DNA from: Metridium senile
Taxonomy: Eukaryota; Cnidaria; Anthozoa; Actiniaria; Metridiidae
DNA length: 64,000 nt
Reading direction: 5' to 3'
NCBI GenBank assembly: GCA_949775045.1
Contig: OX459101.1
Location: forward strand, 9,823,101 to 9,887,100
Position numbers and translations under genes: made by a program. The stretch's first letter is position 1, and the number at the start of each line of letters is the position of its first letter. The notes beneath the pieces were generated by a model. The model saw only the letters and a program-made list of their open reading frames with translations. It was not told the origin of the DNA and did not search any database. Positions 57,310 to 64,000 of this stretch are shown one piece after another.

Positions 57310-60300
57310 ATGGCGTCCTCCGAAGTTTACAAAGTCGTCCTTTCTGGTGGAGCTCCTTGGGGCTTTAGACTTCAAGGAGGCAGCGAATTCAGAGCACCTT
57401 TAAGAATAGCAAAAGTAAGTATCGTAAGCTGTCGCTTTTGAAAATATTTCAATTTTGCATGGAGTTTTCGCGAGCTCCGAATTGCAGCTTTAGGTCGGCA
57501 AGTGTCACAAGATGTTTGCATTAATTTTAATAAACCTTTATTGAGATGATTGCTATAGATTCCTTAACTATTACTTCAAGTTTTTCTTCGGTATAATCAA
57601 GTTAAAATAGTAGAAATTACATGATTTAAATTTGGAAGGATTCGCAGTTTTGTCTTATCAATCTCGCGAACACTTTTTGGAATGATTTCTCTCAACAATC
57701 AAACTCGCTAGTTTCAAGATAGCCTTCCATAATTTTATATCTGATTTGAACATTCTAACGCATAAATATATGATATAAATCTTAAATTAAATACTTGATT
57801 AACAGAACTGTTGCTAAAGAGTGTCCAATTTCTCCTTACTTTTTCCAAAACACAATTATTATTTCAAAGCGAACGAACTACTAATGCCACTTCATTCTTG
57901 GCTCGAAACAAACCGGAATTTTTCTCTATTTATTATGCGATTTAAAATAGCTAATAGTTTTGTAGCATTTGTGGTTAGTTAATACTGTTAGTTTTATTTG
58001 TTTACTTAATGTTGCTAGATTTTGTAGTTTTGATTCGATTTTAAACCGAGCCGGCAAAGGTAGTTTCGACATAATTCGACCTCCATCGGCGTTTACGATC
58101 GTTGTTGACATTTATAAATTACTAAATGGCCAAAATTCTAGATCACCTTAAGCCTTGAAAATCCAACACTACTGTGCAGCAAATTAGGTTGCGGACTATT
58201 CAATATCTCAATTTGACAATATCTATTAAACAATTATTTTTTTGCGGCGATTGCTTCCTCAGCGAACCAAAATTCCTACTAGGTACATATATGTCGAAAA
58301 TTGAAGTAACTTTAACAATTCTATTGTCACTTGATGCAAATTAAGATTGTCTGCGTATGGATTTGTTTTCACAGCGCTGGATTTATAGAGTTTTTTATAT
58401 TTTCTTTGCTAATCTCTGAAAACTAGCGCTAAATATAATGTTATTGTACGTCAATTTAAATCCACGAAATTGTTTTGATTCCACATTCCTCGCCGGTATT
58501 GCGTTCTTAATTCGTAAGCTGGTGCCGTATTGTGTGCAAATACAATCAAGTCTCTTTGACAATTAAAGTTTATGAAGGGTTTAGCGCCAGAATTTTACAA
58601 TCAATAAAATGTATACATTATAAAATTCACTTAACACATAGAATGTAAACTACTCACTTACGAAATATTGAATAATTAATCAAAATAATTGTTAGAGCAC
58701 TTGCATATTTTACGTGTTTCCCATTGTTTTAAATTATCAAATTTTTTGCATTGTTGTAAATATTACATTTCTTTCAAAAAGGTTGTCAAAGGCAATTGCA
58801 TTTTCTAAGATTGAAATGCATCATGGGCGTCATCAAACACAAACTATTTATATGATTCCATAATCACTACTTTTGCAATAATCATAATTTACATTGAAGT
58901 TATATTATTTGAAAATATACACATCCATAGTAACCTTCTGTCTAAAAAAAACTACCTTTTGTCTCTAACATGTTTAAAAAGGAGTATTTATATTTAAGGC
59001 AGTGTGAGACGATCGAATGTAAAACATTGAGATACATTGTAAATATAGTTATGAAATTCATGAATAATTAATGAAAATTTGTCCTGATTTGCATAAGTTT
59101 CAACTTGAATTTCCTCAACCAGATTTACTTTGATCCTGAAAATTTTAGTGAAATAATAATAATAATAATAATAACTGTTTATTAGCATATATACCAAACA
59201 TAATTTGGTTCTTACAATGCTAAGTATATAGCTATCTAAAGACTAAGACAAAAACATTAGAAAATGAAAGAACTAACGTTGTCTAGACTGAACTATACAA
59301 TAATCACTTCCGCTCTGTATGCAATATACACATTGTATATCACATTGGCCGCTCATATGTTGTATAAATTACTTGTAATTAAATCATGCTACTTACAAAA
59401 TTGATAAATTATGTTACATGAAATTAGCCCACGATAAATAGACACAAAGTTTCCAGGGTTGTAGTTGTGTCTATTTGTCATGGGGTTATTTCATATATTA
59501 TATTCTAGACATTTATTTACTGATGTGATTTCAGTGTAGAGTACAAACACTAAAAGTGTGCAACATAAATACCACTAAATACTGCTAAATTATGCAAATT
59601 CTTTTGTTCTCTATTGTTTAACCAACACTATTTAGTGGTAAATAGTACAAAGTATTGCACACTTTTAGTGTTTGTACTCTATTTCATTACTATTTATAGA
59701 TAAATTATGTAATTTGCTAATTCTGCAATAATCAGTCCTAGGGTAAGCTTGTTACAGTAGAGCACAAACACCATATCAATGAAATACCAATACAATGTTC
59801 ACTGCTGCTCATGTACATTGTAAACATTACTTGAATGTAAAACTGCTACATGTCACAAATACTAGAAAACTCATATTTTATAGTAATATAATAATATAGA
59901 CTTTTGTTTACCTTTAAGTATCATTATGTTTCTCTTGTTTGCTTGCCTGATAAATAAGTTTCATTAAGACTTATCAATGTATTTTTAAGATTGTGAAAAT
60001 GCCTTTCAGCAAGTGCTAAAGTGAAATATTAGCAACAATAGATAGCTAAGATCAGGTCATGTGACCACATCTCTCTAAATAAGGAAGCTCTATCACAATA
60101 GGCTCTAGAAATGCATTAGGGTCATTCCACATGAGACATTGAAATAATGAAAATTTGACAACATTAAAAAGCGTGTTCCAAAAAGAGAGTTAACTGACTA
60201 AGGTTCTCAATGTGATTTTACTGTAATATTATCTATTCTATGTGATATTTACTAAGCAAATTAGGCAATTTTCTTATATTTGACTTACTGAATTTGCCAA

Positions 60301-61625
60301 TGTCCGTCACGTTTCTTGTAATGTCCGTCACGCTAAATATTCCCTTTTTTAAAAAAATAAATAAAACAACTAAAAAATATAGGTCTTCAGTAAGAAAACT
60401 TAACCTATAACCAAATGCTAAAAAGTATTTGTTTGCTATAAACTTCTCACAATTCACAGGAATTTCACTTCTAATTTACCCAACTGGAATAAGTGGTAGT
60501 TTTAGCTGTAATGTCCGTCACGGTCCTTATGGACAAAAAACTGACAAGTCGAAAATTATTTCTGAAAACTTTTTTCATGCAAATTGTAGACAAGGTTCTA
60601 AGATAGTTGTGTGAAAAAATAAATTGTAAGATAATGCAACTGTGTATGAAACACAAGCTTATTTAGGTCTGTGAATGTAATGTCCGTCACGGTGGAATGG
60701 CTCAATTAATATAAATTATGTAATAGTAAAATGACAATCAATATTTTGTTGTGTGTAAATATTGTAATCTAGAGCATCATGTAGTTCATTATTTGGTTAT
60801 AAAATAAATGCATTATTCAATTATAATCAGGAAATGTAATATAAATGTATTTAATAGTAAAATGACAATTATTTTTTGTATGGTGTATTTAAGTACATTA
60901 ACCAAAGAATAACATGTGTCTAGTGATTTTAGCTAAAATAAATGCATTATTCATTAATTATGAAGAAATGTTATATAATAAAAACAATCAGTTTTATATT
61001 ATTTTGTCTAGATATAAGTGCGTTGGCCAAAGAATAATTAAATTATTTAAATTCAGTTTGTTAGTGATATCAGTCAAAATGTTGATGTGTGAAATACAAT
61101 GTCAATAATGTTATTTTGTATGTAGATCATCCCAGGAAGTAAACCTCATTAGGGATGGACAATTAGATATTTGAGGGGAGAGGGGTTTGGGCAAATAACA
61201 AAAAAAATTCTAGCATAGTTAAAAAGAGAGAAAATATTGTGCACAGCAACAATGACCAAAAAAATATTCATGCAAGTGGGAAAACAAATCCTGCACATAC
61301 GTAGAAATTATGGGAAAAAAATATCCTGCAAAAACTATTGGCCCAACAACCCCCCCCCCCCTCCCCCTTAAAAATCTAATGGTCCATCCCTTAGCATGTT
61401 ATTAATTTTACTCCTCATTAGCAAGTGAAAGCATTATGTGTTATTGTTCTAATGATGTATTTTGTATACATAGATCACCCCAGGTAGTAAAGCCCAGAAT
61501 GCTAACATATATGAAGGTCTCTATGTCCATTCTATCAACGACTATCCAAGTGACAAACTAACACATAGTGATGCTCTGAATATTGTTAAAAAGACTGGTG
61601 ATGAACTGCAATTGGAACTGTGCTG
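57310..61625 (+). CDS. PDZ-domain protein of the PDLIM/Zasp/Enigma type, 5' part
   Basis: Two exons are readable: 57310-57414 (105 nt, donor GTAAGT, phase 0) and 61474-61625 (152 nt, acceptor TAG after a T-rich tract, donor GTAAGT, phase 2). They join to 85 codons plus two bases. The start ATG has G at -3 and +4. The protein begins MASSEVYKVVLSGGAPWGFR. PWGF (16-19) replaces GLGF in the peptide-binding loop, LQGG follows, and exon 2 supplies ITPGSKAQ, VHSIND and LTHSDALNIVKKTGDELQLEL, completing one N-terminal PDZ domain. In animals this PDZ type is followed by LIM domains and binds alpha-actinin at Z-discs, stress fibres and adhesion sites. No LIM domain is in the window, so which subfamily is unknown. 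The 4.1-kb intron 1 carries MITEs, decayed repeats and a partial duplicate of exon 2. The gene continues beyond 64000. Confidence 0.9.
57415..59146 (+). other. PDZ gene intron 1, proximal part
   Basis: Unique-looking AT-rich intron of about 1.7 kb; no exon, TIR or array recognised. Confidence 0.5.
59147..59225 (-). mobile_element. retroelement 3' end with (TTA)n tail in intron 1
   Basis: On the minus strand GCTAATAAACAG (AATAAA signal) is followed by about eight TTA repeats. The body upstream is non-coding. Class unknown; the tail resembles that at 27118. Confidence 0.45.
59539..59680. mobile_element. TA-type MITE, 27-bp perfect arms, in intron 1
   Basis: GAGTACAAACACTAAAAGTG, TGCAA mirrored by TTGCACACTTTTAGTGTTTG, TACTC, flanked by TA at 59537-59538 and 59681-59682. 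A second inner pair is CACTAAATACTG against the diverged AACACTATTTAGTGG. Confidence 0.88.
60119..60703. mobile_element. element with GGGTCATTCCAC ends and AATGTCCGTCACG repeats
   Basis: GGGTCATTCCAC at 60119-60130 is answered by GTGGAATGGCTC at 60692-60703. Within it AATGTCCGTCACG occurs four times in one orientation (60299, 60320, 60510, 60679). Non-coding. Target duplication uncertain. Confidence 0.6.
60715..61105. repeat. decayed ~160-bp tandem repeat in intron 1
   Basis: Blocks AATAAATGCATTATTCA, TAGTAAAATGACAAT, GAAATGT.ATATAA and CCAAAGAATAA recur two to three times at irregular spacing just upstream of the duplicated exon start. Confidence 0.65.
61106..61151 (+). pseudogene. truncated duplicate of PDZ exon 2 start
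   Basis: TTTTGTATGTAG then ATCATCCCAGGAAGTAAACC matches the true acceptor TTTTGTATACATAG and ATCACCCCAGGTAGTAAAGC at 61460-61493. In the exon 1 frame it would read I-I-P-G-S-K-P-H and then hit TAG at the MITE junction. Splicing into it would therefore truncate the PDZ domain. Confidence 0.75.
61152..61390. mobile_element. PIF/Harbinger-like MITE, GGGATGGAC ends, in intron 1
   Basis: A 239-bp element: GGGATGGACAATTAGATATT and AAAATCTAATGGTCCATCCC, flanked by TTA at 61149-61151 and 61391-61393. It sits directly after the duplicated exon start and has the family's AAAATAT..TGCA blocks plus a C-run near 61350. Confidence 0.85.
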
Positions 61626-63860
61626 GTAAGTTATTAAGATTTTTATAATTACTTTAACTTTATTGACATTGTGAGCTTTAGCCCTTTGTAGGAGTAAAAT
61701 AGCTTTTACAACCATTGTTATTTAAGTGCAACCCCTGAAGTATGATGTCTGGGGGTTTGAACTTCAATGATAGTGGTTGTAAATTACATAAAAATAGGTG
61801 CAGTTGATGGTGGTTACTTTAATGTCAAAAAATTAGTATCAAGTTTGTAACAATATTAAATGTTAAATGGCCATTTTTTATTTAAAATGGGTACCCTGTG
61901 TTAAAGAGGAAAAGCACCAGTCTCTCTCAGCCACCTCTCATAATTTATTTATTTGTTTATTAATTCATTTTTTTTTTTTAGTTAATATTGTTTTATTTTT
62001 GTTTATTTATAAACTCATTTGTTTGATTACCGGTATTTGTTTGTTCATTTGTATTCATTAATTAATTTGTATACCAGTACTTATTCATTTGTTTATTTAT
62101 TAATTTTATGATAATTAATATTGTTATTATATTTTCTTATTAGTCATTTGCAACAAACTTAATAGGTCAAATGCATATTTTCTACAGTTGAGTACCCTTC
62201 TTTATGCTTGACTGTACACAATGTACACTATTGTTCTTCATACTTGTAATCCTACATTTTTTCATGTCTGCTAAATGATTTTTATGTGTCTCAAGTTTGA
62301 AATAGTTTGTTAAGCAATATGATAACTACATTATGGATACTGTATATACTATTACTCAAAGAAGTGGTCATTAAGTGTGTACTAAATATGTAGATTATGT
62401 ACATCGATTTGAACTTTTGCTGTACATTGATTTGAACTTTTGCTCTCCAAAATTCCCTATGCTTGATTTCTAAATAGTCAGATCATTCTTCTTAGAAGAG
62501 TAAGCATCTAGATCTCTCATCAATTATCATGCTGCCTAATTAAATATCATTATGACTTTTATGGCTAGGAATAAATTTTTATGTACTTAAAAATGCAATC
62601 TTAAAATAGAGAGTGCAAAAAAAGTAACTAGTTCCCAACTAACGATATTACCGACACTGGTCTTGTTCCCATTGCATTTTAATAGATAATTAACAAAGTT
62701 AATCTTTTCAATTCAATACTTTGATGCAGGTAGCTTAATTTTGTGTATGTGTAGGATCTATCAAACATTTATTATGGAATCACAATGGGTCAATACTGAT
62801 TAGTTCATTAATTGAATTTTGCAAGTCTTCTGAGGTGTTGTTTAGTGGTATTATCAATCATAAGCACATGTTTATAGTTAATATCCCTATTACCTTAAAA
62901 GAGGTTTTCCCTCATGCTGTGATGTTCTTTGCTAATTCCTTAACTCTTTAGCCACGCCAAATACCCACGCTTCATTCAACTCCCAAAGGAACCTTTGCTA
63001 ATCTTGTGATTTTCCATTTTACCAGTTGAAATTGATGTTTGATTAACAGTGACCATTGCCTCTTATAAAGACATTAAAAGCTCCTAATCCTTCTTATGTC
63101 ATACCCTCTGTAGCAAAGCTAACTTTATACACACTTTGTGAATGCCCTAGTGTAAGCTAAGAAGCAGTTTCAAATGCCACTTGTGTTACTTCTCAAAAGA
63201 TGTAAAATAATCCTTCCCGCCCACACATTGTATGGGGACTTTTGTAGCATAATATAAAATATTAGCTGTGACTCTTTTGAACAGGATAGAAATTCACCCT
63301 AGGTGTTTATGTGATAGTGAATTTATATGTTATTACTACAATCTTGAGTACATTGCTCTGAGCTATGAATAAACGCCAACAGATAACCAGACATGCTTTT
63401 GTGATGTTAATGACATTTAATTATCAACCAACTCACACCCATATGTCTAAAGTAGACAACACAACATATCAAAATACTGTCTCAAGATTTGAACCCCAGA
63501 TATTTTAATACGACCAAATATGAATATTGCACTTTGGCGATCCTTAATAATATGCTCATTGTATTAATTAAAATGCTTCATTTCAAACTGTTGTTTTGGG
63601 AAATATTTTGTTGTGGTTACAATTGTAGTTGTAAATGAGATGTTTTTTTGATCACTGTTTTTGTTTGTGTGACTGTTCTTATGTTCCAATTAAGGTGTAG
63701 TCGTCACCTTTGACCTCGCATAGTGAATTCGTCTTTAAGGACAGATCTTGTTTCACTGCCTATGTTGAACTTTCTACTCACTCTCTGACAATTCCTAGCC
63801 CTGAGTTTTGGATAGTGTGAATATCAATTGCAAGATTAGCTGTTTTCTGATGTTGACTCC
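61626..63860 (+). other. PDZ gene intron downstream of exon 2
   Basis: About 2.2 kb of AT-rich sequence with a TTTA/TTTG-rich patch at 61945-62110. I found no further exon before 63902. The last ~250 bases are less AT-rich (GTGTAGTCGTCACCTTTGAC, GACAGATCTTG) and may be an internal promoter and 5' UTR. Confidence 0.5.
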
Positions 63861-63901
63861 CTGCTGAATTGATCGGTGTAAATTCTCTTGAATCACACAC
63901 C

Positions 63902-63948
63902 ATGTCTGAATCCAAAGTCGTCTCAACAACAACCTTCACTTTTGATCA
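63902..63948 (+). CDS. short first coding exon, probably alternative start of the PDZ gene
   Basis: ATG with A at -3 opens MSESKVVSTTTFTFD and then two bases before a strong donor, CAGTAAGT. An in-frame TGA lies about 13 codons upstream with no AG acceptor between, so this is a first coding exon and not an internal one. It ends in phase 2, exactly like PDZ exon 2, so both can splice to the same downstream exon. That would give a protein lacking the PDZ domain. Alternatively it is exon 1 of another gene starting at the window edge. Confidence 0.6.
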
Positions 63949-64000
63949 GTAAGTTTTTAGTCTGTTTAGCTCCTGGTGAGAATTTGAAGCCTTGAATTCT

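Overview
This window looks like AT-rich, gene-poor, repeat-dense nuclear DNA of an invertebrate animal. Two protein-coding genes with spliceosomal introns can be read. The rest is microsatellites, minisatellites, short inverted-repeat DNA transposons and broken retrotransposons. The mixture is what I would expect of a cnidarian, most likely an anthozoan (coral, sea anemone or octocoral): tRNA-derived SINEs, R4/Dong-like retroelements in TAA repeats, and many small foldback elements with TTA, TA, 8-bp or 9-bp target duplications. That placement is an inference from style and was not tested by any search. There is no prokaryotic gene organisation.

Genes. (1) On the minus strand, 51507 down to 47286, is a complete four-exon ELO-family fatty-acid elongase of 241 residues, with the KxxExxDT, HxxHH and TxxQxxQF signatures and a C-terminal KKxx ER-retrieval signal. 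(2) On the plus strand from 57310 is the 5' part of a PDZ-domain gene of the PDLIM/Zasp/Enigma type. Two exons complete a PDZ domain (57310-57414 and 61474-61625). A third short coding exon with its own ATG (63902-63948) ends in the same splice phase as exon 2 and may be an alternative first exon. The gene continues past the window.

Retroelements. A 3.1-kb 5'-truncated L1/Tx1-like LINE (31359-34433) has perfect 10-bp target-site duplications and a reverse transcriptase broken by a small ACT-repeat insertion. Two non-LTR elements with a restriction-like endonuclease C-terminus (R4/Dong-like, 40561-43300 and 43392-45073, minus strand) sit head to tail inside TAA-type microsatellites. LINE 3' tails and SINE copies are scattered.

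DNA-transposon derivatives. Several MITE families are supported by terminal inverted repeats and, in most cases, target duplications. They are PIF/Harbinger-like (TTA/TAA), hAT-like (8 bp), MULE-like foldbacks (perfect 9 bp), and mariner/pogo-like (TA). Many are nested inside older tandem repeats, so relative insertion order can be read.

Layout. 1-1700: minisatellite with two nested MITEs. 1.7-12 kb: MITEs, a 19-bp array, purine-rich repeats and a SINE. 12.7-19.7 kb: a huge ATC/ATT satellite block. 20-25 kb: 75-bp, ~188-bp (exon-like) and ~154-bp tandem arrays. 25-31 kb: mostly unique DNA with MITEs. 31.3-34.4 kb: the LINE. 35-40 kb: a MITE, SINE and large-hairpin cluster. 40.5-45.2 kb: the R4-like pair. 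45-47 kb: MITEs. 47.3-51.5 kb: the elongase. 52-57 kb: tandem repeats and MITEs. 57.3 kb to the end: the PDZ gene. Coordinates of repeats were read by eye and may be off by a few bases unless a target duplication is given.
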